The notes: generated from the sequence alone by a model not told the origin. A DNA stretch of 64,000 bases from Sporodiniella umbellata (GCA_025677835.1 JAIXMR010000020.1:214261-278260); one strand, 5' to 3'. Shown: positions 25,213 through 37,632, counted from the first letter of the stretch. Numbers and translations are program-made.

Positions 25213-25800
25213 GGCGGGATATAGTGATAACTATGAGTTCAGAACAGTCTTCGATACCAGGGTTGGGCTTGTTCCACTTCTTTGTCCTTCGCTTCGGCAA
25301 CATGCGTATTGTTTGTCCATCTTCGTATCAAACGGTTCGTAGTGGTAACTCCAATACGTTGGTAGTTGATGGTTGTGATAAGCTGCGAATGCATCGATCC
25401 TCATCTTCTTGCTCCGACTCTTATGAATCTGTTCGGACGTCTTTGGTGGTGTCGTCATTTAGTACATCGGTTTCATTACTCGGCTCAATTTGTTGGATTT
25501 GATATTCTCGATGCCTGGCACATGTTGGTAATGTATCCTCAGTTGATGTTGATTGCACAGGTCTTGAATTTTTACTGCTAAATCTTGAAGGTCGAAAGAG
25601 GCTGTTCCTCCTGCTTTTGTGACGTATTTGAGTGCTGTTTTGTTGTCGCTGAATAAAAAACGGTGGCGTCTTTTAATCTTCTTAAGTCCATTATAATTGC
25701 ATAACAAATTGCTGTCAGTCCCTGTACATGTATTGATTTTTCCTTGTCTTGTTGATTACAAAATCCTATTTTAAACTTAGTTTTATACTCTGGATCTTCT
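25213..25800 (-). pseudogene. DIRS-type retrotransposon RNase H fragment
   Basis: A minus-strand relic of a tyrosine-recombinase (DIRS/Ngaro-like) or similar retroelement polyprotein. One frame has LTAICYAIIMDLRRLKDATV. After a frameshift it continues as FSDNKTALKYVTKAGG (RNase H Asp), DLQDLAVKIQDLCNQHQLRI, HVPGIENIKSNKLSR, and then a further broken segment RIDAFAAYHNHQLPTYWSYH, which matches the post-RNase H region of DIRS polyproteins. The reverse transcriptase and recombinase are absent, so this is a truncated, dead copy. Confidence 0.72.
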
Positions 25801-25847
25801 TTGGGCTACATCCTTGGTCCTTTTAAGTTTTATCCTGTTTCAAAATA

Positions 25848-28468
25848 ATGTTGAGAGAAAAAAAGCGCCTTCGGCCTTCATCATCAGATAGTACTGAGCT
25901 TGATGGCGGAAATGGTAAGCCCTATATAAATTAAATTTTGTCTTCAAGAATCCTTTTTTTACTGACAGTATATATACTGTTGAAAGAAAAAAAACGTCTT
26001 CAACCTTTATCGTTGGATAATGCTGTGTATGCTGGAAAAAGTGGTAAGCCTTAAATTAAAAGCAATATACCGATACTTAAGGTAAATCAACATAAATAGA
26101 ATTGGAAAACTACATTGCTTCTGCCAAAAAACCGCGTTTCAGCAACTTTTCTGTTGAAAACAAAGAGGATCTAGTTAATTGGTCTTCAGAAAAGAGCCAT
26201 TTTGATCAAAATCAGCTACTTACACTTTGGAAACAAAGATTTGCTTCGGCACTTAGATTATCTGGAAAAGAGATGACGAAATACACGTAAGTCGCCAAGG
26301 TACTTCTTGAAATCATGTCAACCTAATCTGGTTTCTTTCATAAAGACTGAAGACAAGTAAGACAGATAAAGAAGTATGGGCTACTATTTGCCAAACGATC
26401 GCTGCTAAAGTAAGTTCAGAGTTTTGAAACAGTTTATACAGGTAATAATGACTTTTAAATTAGAAAAAAGTACATGATGAATTCACTGTCGCTGGTCTAA
26501 ATACTCTGGGAAGCATGAGCCAGGCTGTTGAAAGAAGCCAAGCCGACTACATCAAATCACTAGAGAAGCAAATTAGTACTCAGAAAACTGACGCTAATCA
26601 TAGTCAAAAAGTCGCTGATACCACTACACAATTCCTGTAAATACCTTTATAATACATACCTCATACCCATCAAAATAGTAAGTAAAAGCCTTCTATCAAA
26701 CATTTGATGCTGATACTTATTTTAGATGTTCATTGTAAATATCTGTCCATATCTGTATATAGTTATACGTATATCAAATATACCTCTCCCCATCTGTCTA
26801 TAGAAAGGTAAATTATCAAAATGTTTATACTTGTATTGATGCTTCTTTACTATATATATAGCAATATATAGCTCATATACCCATTGTAAATACCATCGTA
26901 TCTCCATATATCGCACAACTGCAGAATACACATATTTTGATCCATAAGTATGTTGATAATGAACGCAGTGATAGTATTACGCAAGAAGTTAGTGAATCTG
27001 ATGCTACCACTTATTTCCATGAAGCTCATCGTCTAGCGTACATCAAGGTATTAGGAAAATATGTCATGAAATAGTTTTCCTGAATTTTAACCATCTTTTT
27101 GCTTCTTAGTTAAATGGGAATACACTGAAAAACGAAGAACTAGCTTCGTTAAATCAACATGTGGCCAACACACCGGTAAACATCCTAACATCTTTAATCA
27201 CTCTGGATGTCAAATATCTGAATCAAGAGACCATTAATACAGAAGAATCCTTAGCAACAATGTAAGATAGAGTTCACAATTTTACTGTAGATAGAAACTT
27301 ATTCTCCATCTACCGTAGGTTATCTATTTCGGGTATTATCAATCTTTTGGACATCAAGATGATTGATATATACAGAAACTCGTTTACAGAAACACAATGG
27401 CAACACGTTCTAGATGAAGAAAAAAGCATGAATATTAACAACTATTCTGGCTTAAACAATAACTCAAATGATATCTTGGATCGCCTGTTAGCCTTAAGAA
27501 ATACGGATGAAATTTTGGAACATATTGACGAGCAAAAGTATGTTCTTTCTAAAAGCAAGCAAAGCAGACAACAACCATACATTATGCTTTTAATAGTTGA
27601 ACAAATGTAAGTCGAAGTAGGAAAGGTACAACACATGTATATCTAAAAATGCAGTATCCACTTTTGATAGCGTTAGAGATTTTTCACGCTGGTCATCATC
27701 CAAAAATAAATCCGAGCTAACTTTCTACCGAAGGTTCGCTGCACTGTTGGACATATTACTTGATTCCACAGATATTGAGATGATTGAGTAAGTAGATAAA
27801 AACAAGCGATGTCAAACAAATAGATAATTGATCTATTGATATGAACAGATCAATATTTGGGTTGAGCGAACAATCAAGTTCGTATGGTCGCAGAATTGAT
27901 CTTATTCTTGGTGTAAGTCATTCGAAGAAACGAGTAGAAATATCATCAAACGAATGGAAAAAAAACGCTACTAGCCAAGAAGTTGTACAGAAACAACAAT
28001 GCAAAAATCTAAGAGCCAATGCATGTATTATCCAGCAGATAATGACAAGATATAAAATTAATACATCTGTTATGGCTATGGACTTTGTTGGTAGCTGTGG
28101 CTGCCTTTACATGATAAAAAAAACTTCAGAACAAGTCTTTGTTGCTAAGCCCGTGGCAAGGCTGGCGACCCCGCATCATATTGATCATCTTAATGCCTTA
28201 AAACCAACATTGAACGCCCTATTTCAGATTAAGGTAAGTCAACAATGTCTATTGGTAATTAGTATATTTATCTTATTTTCCTATTGCAACTTAGTCTTTT
28301 CTCGTTGAACAAACAAGAAGTATTAATGAAGCAATGTTCGAGCTGGATGTTAGCAATGCGCTCCCCTCTCTAAATTTTCCAAGCCTATCCATTACCTCTG
28401 CCTCAACAATCCCCACCCCCTATAGATTTTGGGAGACCAAGTGCAAGAATGAGCCTGCTCAAAAATAA
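25848..28468 (+). CDS. Multi-exon gene with putative C-terminal PD-(D/E)XK nuclease-like domain
   Basis: About ten short exons with good GTAAG donors form one open gene. Exon 1 (MLREKKRLRPSSSDS, 25848-25914) and exon 2 (LLKEKKRLQPLSLDN) look like a duplicated exon. The middle is helical and polar (DQNQLLTLWKQRFASALRLS, MSQAVERSQADYIKSLEKQI). The last large exon (27850-28230) reads SSYGRRIDLILGV, then VEISSNEWKK, then QQCKNLRANACIIQ. This D-x(n)-E-x(n)-E-x-K pattern with a downstream Gln/Asn helix fits the PD-(D/E)XK restriction-like fold. The exon at 28291-28468 ends in a Ser/Pro-rich tail. I recognise no named family; uncharacterised multicopy proteins of this general style occur in Mucoromycota (recollection, unverified). 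No premature stop was found. It lies between two inverted transposon copies. Confidence 0.6.
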
Positions 28469-28670
28469 TGCTACTTTTCAATTTTCTGCATCTTCCGTAA
28501 TTAAGTAAATAAAATATCTATAGCTTCTTGTTCAATTCTGTCCAAACAATATCTACTTTTTCCGAATCATTAGAGCCTAGTTCATGCATAAATCAACTGT
28601 TGTGCACTTCACTGTTGCAACGAAGTAAGGTTTTTTGTCTGAAAAAGATTGTGGTTATTTTTTTTTTGGC

Positions 28671-30345
28671 CCGTGGCTTCACTTTCATCTTTGCTATCTT
28701 TTTTGGAAAAACCTTAAGCTTGATGCAGCTGGATTTTTGAGAAGAGAGTAAACAGTTATGAATGTCACGTTTAATAAAGTTTGCATTTATACAAAACCGG
28801 AGGCACTGTAATACTTGAATAAAAAAAAATAGAAGTGCATTCAATTTCTTTGATTTTCGCTTTTACTTCAAGTTTATTTTTACAGCGTGTCACTGTATTT
28901 TCTTATTAATTGAAATGAACAATGTTTATAATGGTTTATTACGTAAGCAAATTTCAAAATAATTAGTAGAGTGCTGAACAAATGTTTGGAGGTGCTTAGG
29001 ATGAACATCATTACAAGCTTTAGCAATCCGAGTAGCCAAGTCTTCAGTAGCTTTGAATGAACTTTGCTTGACCTTATTTTTGACAATTGACCAAAACTGC
29101 TCTATTGGATTAAGCTCAGGGGAGTAAGGAGGAAGGTGAATGCTCATGTACCCTCTTGCAACTATTATTTCATCAATTTGGCCCGCTGTATAAATGGGTG
29201 CATTATCTATTACAATATAATAGCCTTTGAGTTCGAAAAAAACAATCCATCTCACCCATGGTTTCTTCAAAAAACTTCAGATAGTGACCAGTGACAGTAC
29301 CTTTTGAAGTTGACTTTTTCTTTTGAGCTGGTGCTTTCCTTTTACGATTACTAAAGTCAATTTTGATTCGTTTTGAGGTTCTTGGGGATTTCAAAGTTCT
29401 ATAGAAACAATAAACTTTGCCGTGATAGCACCTAATATAGTATAAGAAGCAGCTCTGACGGTAGGAATATCTATGACAGTTGGCTTTCCTTTCAATGACC
29501 ATCCACTAGGTGGCCTCATGTTGATATTAAACCTGGCCCATCGGCAAAAACGCAATTTTCCAAATAGTTCATATCCATTACACTCCACTTAGTAACCCAA
29601 CCCTTGCGATGTTGAATTTCAGTAGAATTATTTCTAGCAGCTGGCTGGGTTGCCAGCTTTTTGAAGGAAACATTGTACTCAGTTTTCAGAAAGTTATGAA
29701 CAGTGCTCTTCTTCACACTAAGACCCGAAAATTTTTGTGTGGGAAAGTCTATTGCATCAGCTATTTGTGCTTGTAGCCGGTCGTTGTAAAAATCTAGAAA
29801 GCGAATTTTGTGCCCATCATCTAATTGTAGTTTTGGCTTATTAACCAAATTGGTTTGTTTCTCAAAAATATTCCGGTCCTTATCCTCCTTGAGTTTTTTG
29901 GTCCGTTTTTGTGCTGTTCGATCGTTTATACCGCCTGCGAAGCGCCCGGATTTAGCTGCATTGAATAGCTTGATTCTGTTATAATACACTAATAGAAGTC
30001 TTTGCTTATTACATTAATTATGATAACTCTTTGCTTTTTTTTTTTAACTATGGCTATAACATCCTCCATATCAATACCAGGATTTTTTAGGTCTTCTTAA
30101 AACGATAACCGTTCATCTTCTTGCTTTTCGCAATACTGTCTTGTAAGAGTTAAAGCTTTTAAACGGAAAGGGGTAGCCTCCTCAATACAGCTCGTATCAT
30201 CATTTTCTTGCTCATCAACCATTCTGCCTTGGCTGTCTTTATAATAAAAACAAGTAGTCATCTTATCTCTTGTATAAAAAAAAAAAACGAACTTTGAGAA
30301 TTAAAAACTGACTTTTGAGAAAATAAAAAGCCGCCCTTTGGCATT
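28671..30345 (-). mobile_element. IS630/Tc1-mariner-like DNA transposon, copy 2 (inverted)
   Basis: Nearly identical to 20985-22615 in opposite orientation. It is slightly longer because it retains about 35 bp that copy 1 lacks, at roughly 30247-30285. Its left-end repeats (30290-30345) are the same AAAG-N4-TTTT units. The copy sits about 290 bp upstream of the UTP5 start. The few differences seen between copies are single transitions plus that indel. Confidence 0.8.
28926..30261 (-). pseudogene. Frameshifted DDE transposase, copy 2
   Basis: The same broken transposase as copy 1, read on minus. This copy keeps a plausible start, MTTCFYYKDSQGRMVDEQE (ATG at 30261-30259). The in-frame TAA after DERLSF, the one-base loss next to the first catalytic Asp (CVFADGPGL), the TGA after KFIVSIEL and the frame change at the T7 tract before ELKGYYIVIDNAP are all the same as in copy 1. 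Differences include IAKACN versus IAEACN and CCAGG versus CCGGG. It cannot encode a whole enzyme. Confidence 0.85.
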
Positions 30346-30632
30346 GGAACGACTGCTCAAGAAAAGACTTTCTTTACTCAAGAAGGAAAAAGCATTATCT
30401 AAAACAGCCTGATAAAACAAATGGTTTTAGTTGCATTTTACGCTCTTGCTTTGAGCAAGGAGTTGCAAAATAGCTTGATGGCAGCAGGCTGAGTTGAGCG
30501 CTGTGTAAACTTTTTTGTAAGAAAAAGTTGGGCCACCTGTGACTAGCTTTACTCTTAGAAAAAAGTATGAACAGCCATTATTTTTGAAGCTGAAAAAAAA
30601 AAGGCAACCTTTTTATTAGATTAATTAAAACG

Positions 30633-32768
30633 ATGGGCAAGCCCTCTTTCAAGAAGAATCCTAATACTTCTACTGTGGAAACATCAGCCAACCCTTCAGA
30701 GAATGCCGGTATTGTTTTGTCGGCTTTTGATAAGAGTACAACTGCGGAGTATTTTGCATTGATCTCTATGGCCATGGATCGTCACCGTTTGCGCATCTTT
30801 AATGTAAGATCGGGTACAGTTAGCAACGATTACAGTACAAACGAAAAAGAAAAAGTGACCTGTTTGACTTGGGGAAACATGAAAGATAACAGTGATTTGC
30901 AAGTAAAGGACACACTTTCTTGGAGCTTGTAATTGACCCTGTTATGTAGGCCAATACTGTACAAGCATTTAAAAAGAAAAAAAGCGGAACAGTGCCTTTA
31001 TCCAAAGCTATTGCCTTGGGATTGCAGTCAGGAGCCATTTCGCTTTACTCTTTAACTCACGGCATTGTGATAAAAACCTTGGAAAATGCTCACACCACAC
31101 CTGTATGCGACTTTGTTATGACTAAAGATGGGTCGCGCGGATACTCAATAGCTGAAGATAACTTTATTGTTGAGTGGGATATTGAGGAGGCCAAGGAGAT
31201 CTTGTAAGTGTAAATTTCGCTGATATTGAAGCAAGTTTTTTGTAAAACTTTTTTTTGGCAATTAGTAAATGGAAAGCAGATGCAAAGAACATTCGCAAAC
31301 TGAAATTAAGTCATGACGAAACAAAATTGGTTACAGCTGGACATATTATCACATTATGGGATTTGGAACAACGTACAGCAGTGAAGGTAAAAAGAAAAGG
31401 CTTGAATGGCAACTGTGTATACAAAGTAATAAAACAATACAAAAGAAATTCACAGGTCATGCCACTATGGTCAAAGAGCTTGCTTTCTCAGCTCAAGACG
31501 ATTTACTTATATCCAGCGCTGAAGACGATCGGTATATTAACGTATGGGACGCTCAGTTAAATAACACCAACACCAACAATGTGTCAGCTTTAACTGTAGA
31601 AAACAATGTATCTCACATTGATTTCTCCACCACAGAGCCTGCTGTGCTTGCAGTGACTGATGAAGGGCTTGTTGGCGTTTGGGAAAATCCTTCACTCGCA
31701 GCACCTCAAGTCACGCATACCAAGCGAAAGATGATGCGTTCTATGACTAAGGAACCTGATGTCAATATTAAAATAATATCTACTCAAGAAGAAAACAAAA
31801 CAATTCCCATTTTGGCTGCTCAGTTTGTGACAGATAAGGGTGGTAAATCAATCATGACCGCACGTGGGTCCAGCATCAAACCCTCATTTGAGGTAATCAA
31901 ATACGTTGAAGACACGGGTGCTCTGATACGCGAAGTAGAGCTGGCTCGACAACCCGTGACGAACTACTTGATCGACAGTGCATCCATTGCAGCCAATAAC
32001 CTAAGAGCCACCAAAAAGACATACGACGAGTCAAGTGTGACAGTACTCGGAAATACAGATTTTGCTGTCAAGGCACCTACGATGCAAGACAGTAACGACC
32101 CAGAAGCAGAGCAAACGATCGAACAAAAATTGTTGAGCTTGGACGTGACAGATAATGCTGAGCAGAAGCACAAAAAGAACAAGAAGAAGGCACTTGTCAC
32201 ACCCGCTGCTGGCTCTTTGCAGACAGTACTTGTTCAAGCACTTCATTCAGACGACAAGAGTTTGCTTGAGGCATGCTTACAATTCAACAAACGTGATGTG
32301 ATTGAAACAACCATTCGACGATTACCTACCGAATACTTGATCCCGCTTCTTCAAGACCTTATTACACGCTTTCAAGAGAAGCCAAACCGTGCATCTGTTC
32401 TTTTGATTTGGATCCAATCAATTCTTTTAATTCATACAGCCTATCTTATGACAGTACCCAACTTGGTGGGCAAGCTATCTAACTTTTACCAGGCACTAGA
32501 CACAAGACTGAGCGTATTTCCTAAGCTACTTGCATTAAGAGGCCGTCTTGACGTCATACAAAACCAAGTAAGCGTGCAGGCTTATTCTACTTTGAACGAT
32601 AAAGAGCTTGAACGTGCCCAAGTGGCTGAAACCATTTACGTGGAAGAGGATTCAGACGATGAAGCTGAAGGAGTAGAAGAAGATGGCGAGGATGACGAAG
32701 AGGATGATGAAGAGGAAGAAGAGGAAGAGGACGATGACGCTGAAATGAGTGAAGCCGAGTCCTTGTAA
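30633..32768 (+). CDS. UTP5: UTP5/WDR43, t-UTP subunit of the small-subunit processome
   Basis: A nucleolar WD40 protein of the t-UTP (UtpA) complex, needed for rDNA transcription and 18S rRNA processing. Exon 1 (30633-30902) begins MGKPSFKKNPNTSTVETSAN and the WD40 blades follow (RHRLRIFNVRSGTV, VEWDIEEAKEIL, HIITLWDLEQRTAVK, GHATMVKELAFSAQDDLLIS, YINVWDAQ). The C-terminal half carries the Dip2/Utp12 domain (TVLVQALHSDDKSLLEACL to FPKLLALRGRLDVI). The tail is strongly acidic, with a run of Glu/Asp before AEMSEAESL. Three introns in the first 850 bp, then a long open exon. Complete, with no broken motif. Confidence 0.93.
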
Positions 32769-33516
32769 AATATGTATACACACACACACATTAGAAAATA
32801 AAAAACAAAAATCAAACTAGCTTTTTCTTTAGCTTGAAACATCTAGAGACGGGTTTCTGAGGATATAAAAACCAATTGCGGAGGTCGGATCAGAGTCCGG
32901 GTTTATTTTCTGTGGCTGTCATTTTAGAGAATGGTTTTAAAACCCAAAACGATCTTAAAGAAGCTTAGTACTGAGTATCAGCGACAGTAAAAGTCGACAA
33001 AACAAAACTTGTGGCTTTTCTTTGTTTGCTTGTTGCATCATTCATGCAATTGTGAACTTTAGTTGCTTTCGATTGTTTTTGCACTCTAACCTATCAAGGC
33101 ACTTTTTTTTCGTGATTTCAAAAAAAAAAAAAAAAAAAAAAAAAGTAACATAAGGCTCTTCTTTAAATGATAAAGGTGTATGCTATAAAAAGACTAAAAC
33201 TGAAAAGAGCCACCTTTTCTTAGTTCCAGGTTCACTTGCCTAGCTGATTAGATTTTTGGGTATTCAAACGTACGTGCATTCTTTATTTTTTTTTTTTTTT
33301 GAAAAAATAGAGACACACCAATATAAAACGCCCCCCTTTTTTTAAAAACCTTCTTCCCAATAAAATCATGTGCTACCCACTATAAATACAAACGGAGCCA
33401 AGTTTTAATAAAGCAATGGGCTCAAGTTACACATTGGAAGAGTTGATTTCAAAAAAAAAAAAAAAGGGACTCTACCACTTTTGACTTTTTCTTTCTCGTA
33501 CATATACAGACACAAA
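32769..33516. other. Intergenic, probable terminator and PLD promoter
   Basis: Holds a CA repeat just after the UTP5 stop, poly-A (33120-33144) and poly-T tracts, and a CCACTATAAATAC TATA-like box at about 33377, 140 bp before the phospholipase D start. No coding sequence seen. Confidence 0.5.
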
Positions 33517-36500
33517 ATGACTACATTTTTTGGTGACCTTAAGGAGAAATTTTCTCACCTTTTCGACCACGAAGAGCCAAAGAAAGAGGACGATGATCTT
33601 ATTGAACAGCAGCTCTTGAACGAAAAACATCGTTTTGACGCCTTTGCTGCTGTCAGACATGGTGCTCAAGTCAAATTCTTTGTCGACGGACAGAACTATT
33701 GTTGGTAAATAAACAAAACATGTATTCATCTTGTACTAAAAAAAAAAAAAAAAAACAAAGGGCTGTTTCTGAAGCCATCGAGAAGGCTACAGAATGTATT
33801 TATATCGAAGACTGGTGGTTGGTAAATTGATACAAGATAACAAAAAAATAAGGTCCTATAGCTAACAAGTAAAAAAAAAAAATGCCTTTATCTTTTCTTT
33901 TGAATCAATAGACGCCTGAATTGGTAATGAGCTAAAACACCCACCCGAGTTATAGCTAATATATTTTTCTAGCATTTGAGAAGACCTCCTGCTAAATATC
34001 CTGAATACCGCCTCGACAGATTATTGAAAAGAAAAGCAGACGAAGGTGTGAAGATCTATGTCGTAGTCTACAAAGTAATGTTTATTTTAAACACAACAGG
34101 TGTTCTAAAGATATCATAGGAAGTGGAAATGGCCTTGACTTTAGATAGCGCTCACACAAAAACAGCGCTTCAAGAACTGAGTGAAAACATTGTTGGTTAG
34201 TATAGAGATAGTTGTAAAAAAAAAAGAAAAAAAGAAAAAAGAAAGGCTTTTGACGAGACTTCTTGACCGCTTTGAATCTTTAGTGTTGAGACATCCTAAT
34301 CACGACTTGGGTGGTACTTTTTTCTGGTCTCATCATGAAAAATTCGTTGTTGTTGATAACCACATTGCTTTCTTGGGTGGTATCGATTTGTGTTTTGGGT
34401 AAGATTCCTAGTATATATGTACACAATCAACTAAATCGTCTTTATAGACGATGGGATACTCACGGTCACCCTTTGGCTGATTTTCATGGTGAAGATCCTG
34501 ATAGTGAATTATTCCCTGGTAACTTTAACTTTTTTTTTTTTTTTACTTTTTGGCTTGAGTAACTCAACATTTTTGGTTTGGGGGCAAATATAAATACTAG
34601 GTCAGGATTACAGTGATGCTCGTGTAAGAGATTTTGAACATGGTAAGAAACAAGACGACAGATAGCAAAGAGAACGCATTCACTCTTTTTTTTTTTTCTA
34701 GTTAAAGAATATGATATGCGTTTGATTGATAAGACTGTGATTCCAAGAATGCCTTGGCACGATATGTCACTCTGTGTGGTACGCTATGATCATCAACAGA
34801 GGCTTATATAGCTTACTAAAAATAATTCTTAGATGGGTGCACCTGTTTTGGACGTAGCCCGTCATTTCTGTGAGCGATGGAACTTTATAAAATACGAAAA
34901 AGCTCGTAGCAAACCCTATGTTCCTTACCTACAACCTCCTTTGGGTGGTATGGGCTCTCAGCAAAGATATATTGAAGAGGAGCCTGAGGCAGAACGTCAG
35001 TCAAAAACACGTCGTTACAACCATAGAACTCGCGGTGTGACAGGCACTATGCGAGTGCAGGTACTTCGCAGCAGTGCTAAATGGAGTTCCGGTATTGAGA
35101 TTGAGGTAAGTCATGGCTATACATATATCTACTCACCCTACACATAGCACTCCATCAAAAACGCTTATATTGGTACCATCCTTGGCTCCAAACACTACAT
35201 TTATATTGAAAACCAATTCTTTAGTAAGGTGCTACAGGACAAAAACAGGTTAAGCTAATTTTTTTTTTTTTTTTTTTTTAGTTACGTCCACTGATCTTGA
35301 CAGTAAGGGCATTGTCAAGAATGAGATTGGTAACGCTATTCTTCGACGTATTATTCGTGCTCATGAAGAGCAAGAAAAATACAAAGTGTTTGTGTTGATG
35401 CCTTTGATGCCTGCTTTCCCTGCTGATTTGAGCACGAAGGATGCAGCCACTGCCAGGTAAAGTTTTTTTTTTTTTTTTTTTTTTGGTAGGAGTTTTGTTT
35501 GAATGGGATTAACATGTGACTTTCCTTTAGGTTGGTAATGCACTATCAATATATCTCTATCTGTCGAGGACCCAATAGTATTGTGGAAAGATTAAAGGCC
35601 ACAGGCATTGACCCTGACCAATACATTCGATTCTACAGCTTGAGAAGTTATGATCGTATCAACCGTAGTAGACTCGAAGCCCTCTTGGTCCGAGCTGCCG
35701 GTTATTCGGATGAAATCGAACAACAACTGGATCAAGTTGAAGGCCACGAAGGAGAACAAGCAGAAGTGGTACGTCACGCAGGCGACCCTGATTTTGCCAG
35801 AGACACACGCGGTGAATTCAATGTGGATGAAGAGGTGGAGTATGGCCGTGTGCCTGACGAAGACGATGTGCGTCGTCATCGTGAAAGCCTTGGTGAAGAA
35901 GAGGAGGGGATTGCTGCAGACTCGATTGCTAAAGACGCTTTGGAAGGCGAAGACATTGAAGATGAGCCTTGGGTTAACGACACCAAGACTTCACAGCCTA
36001 GAGACGCTGAAGCTGAAAGAGAAGAAGCAAGCGATTATGTTACTGAAGAACTTTATATTCACGCTAAACTTTTGATTGCAGACGGTAACAGGCAGAGCTA
36101 GAAAAAACAAAACTCACCTCTATTTTATAGACAAGGTGGTCATTATGGGCTCTGCAAACTTGAACGATCGTTCTCAGTGCGGGGATCGCGACTCAGAAAT
36201 TGCTTTGATAGTAGAAGATAAAGACGTTATTCCTTCTCAAATGGATGGCCACTATGTAAATATTTCATTTTATTTATGAACAGTATTCTAACTATTACAA
36301 AAAAAAAAAAGTATGAAGCTAGCCGATTTGCAGCTACTTTAAGAAGAAACCTGTGGAAAGAACATTTGGGTTTGATTACGGATGAGCCTGTTGATAAAGT
36401 CACAGCGGCCATGTTACCTTTACCCGTACCACAAATCGATACTACCGATAGTGAGCAAGACAAACAAGTGATGGACCCACTTGATGATGAAACCCTTGCC

Positions 36501-36852
36501 TTGTTCAACTCTACAGCCAAAACAAACACAGAGGCCTTCCGTCATGTTTTCCATTGTGTACCCGATGATACAGGTAAATAAAAAGGCTGTGCTCAGCAGT
36601 CCTCTCAGCTTTGCTAAACCATGTGTTTCAGTTACCAACTGGGAAGAATACAAGACCTTCTATCCTGATCCAAGCCAAACAGACATTGGTCATGTCCGTG
36701 ACCCTGAAATGTCCGTAGAAGAAATAAGAGAGCATCTAGGCGAAATCAACGGTCACTTGGTCGAGTTCCCTTACCATTTCCTTGAGGGTGTGGATCTTCA
36801 GGGAGAATCTATCCCTATCGTTGGTAACGATATCCAAGAATTGTACACCTAA
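33517..36852 (+). CDS. Phospholipase D (two HKD motifs)
   Basis: Hydrolyses phosphatidylcholine to phosphatidic acid, with roles in membrane traffic and sporulation in fungi (Spo14/PLD1 family). Starts [20 protein letters not shown]; about a dozen short introns, many with poly-T. HKD1: [19 protein letters not shown], followed by [21 protein letters not shown]2: [19 protein letters not shown], then [18 protein letters not shown]; this motif is itself split by an intron at about 36085. Between the motifs is a long acidic insert (about 35.75-36.05 kb; [18 protein letters not shown]). No PX or PH domain was seen before HKD1, so the protein is shorter at the N-terminus than yeast Spo14. Ends [10 protein letters not shown]. 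Both catalytic His/Lys/Asp sets are intact. Confidence 0.92.
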
Positions 36853-37167
36853 ACAGCCTGTTGATCGAAAACTCATCTCTAAAACAATAAACAAGATAAA
36901 AATCCACAAAAAAAAAAAAAAAAAATAATAATCGGTTCATATTTTTTTGGTTCACTTTTCTTTATAAAAGCAAATACTTTTTTTTTTCATTTGGTTTTCT
37001 TTTTTATTAAAATTTAAGGAGTTTGGAAAATTATGAATCACCGGAAACAGACGGAAAAAGCAAAGAAAACAAAAAACGTGGAGAGCAAAAAGATTGGAAA
37101 AGGATAATCGTATATAAGTTTCGGCTCTTTCTGTTTCTGTTATCATCATCATTATCTTATTTCGGTG

Positions 37168-37518
37168 ATGTCGTTGATTTCCAGTATATCCTTTGTTGGC
37201 TTCATTAACACAAGTGCTAAGGCCAAACATGATAAGATACGGCAAGGCATCAAACCTATCGCCTTTGTTTTGAAGCGACAGCAGCCTTTCTCTACTACCA
37301 CTCCTCGCGCATTACCCAACAAAACAAGCTACCGTCAACACCACAGAGTGGAGACAAACACAGGCCCTGTCACAGAAAAATCTGTCCTTGATAACTTTCC
37401 AAGACCCAACCTAATGCCTACCTTGCATTCCTCTCTCTTTGGTTCTCCACCCACTCAGAAACAAACCTATTGTTCTAATTGTTCCGGTCCTCATTCCACT
37501 GAGTTCTGTCCTTGTTAG
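37168..37518 (+). CDS. Small ORF with C-terminal CxxC...H...CxC motif
   Basis: A 116-residue open frame. The ATG at 37168 begins MSLISSISFVGFINTSAKAK, a hydrophobic then basic start that could be a mitochondrial presequence. The middle is Pro/Thr-rich (PFSTTTPRALPNKTSY, RVETNTGPVTEKSVLDNFPR). It ends CSNCSGPHSTEFCPC, a Cys/His knuckle-like arrangement. Its base composition is clearly less AT-rich than the flanks, which supports coding. No family recognised. It lies between PLD and SAM50 on the same strand. Confidence 0.6.
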   Translation: MSLISSISFVGFINTSAKAKHDKIRQGIKPIAFVLKRQQPFSTTTPRALPNKTSYRQHHRVETNTGPVTEKSVLDNFPRPNLMPTLHSSLFGSPPTQKQTYCSNCSGPHSTEFCPC

Positions 37519-37596
37519 ATACCCTGCTCTATGTACAGCTTCATATCTTATTTATTTTTTCCTCTTTTATATAAATGTATATATAAAACTTCCACC

Positions 37597-37599
<3 letters not shown>

Positions 37600-37631
<32 letters not shown>
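37600..37631. repeat. (TA)n microsatellite
   Basis: A pure TA dinucleotide run just after the small ORF. Similar TA runs occur at about 3547-3566, 41958-41982, 44516-44536 and 57890-57910. Confidence 0.8.

Positions 37632-37632
<1 letters not shown>

Noticed and set aside
32587..32842. Minus-strand open frames rich in Ser or in Leu/His/Arg opposite the UTP5 acidic tail
   Set aside because: They are antisense shadows of the Glu/Asp codon run of UTP5.
36952..37245. Minus-strand ORF between PLD and the small Cys ORF
   Set aside because: No domain, poly-F/K composition, and it overlaps the better supported plus-strand frame.
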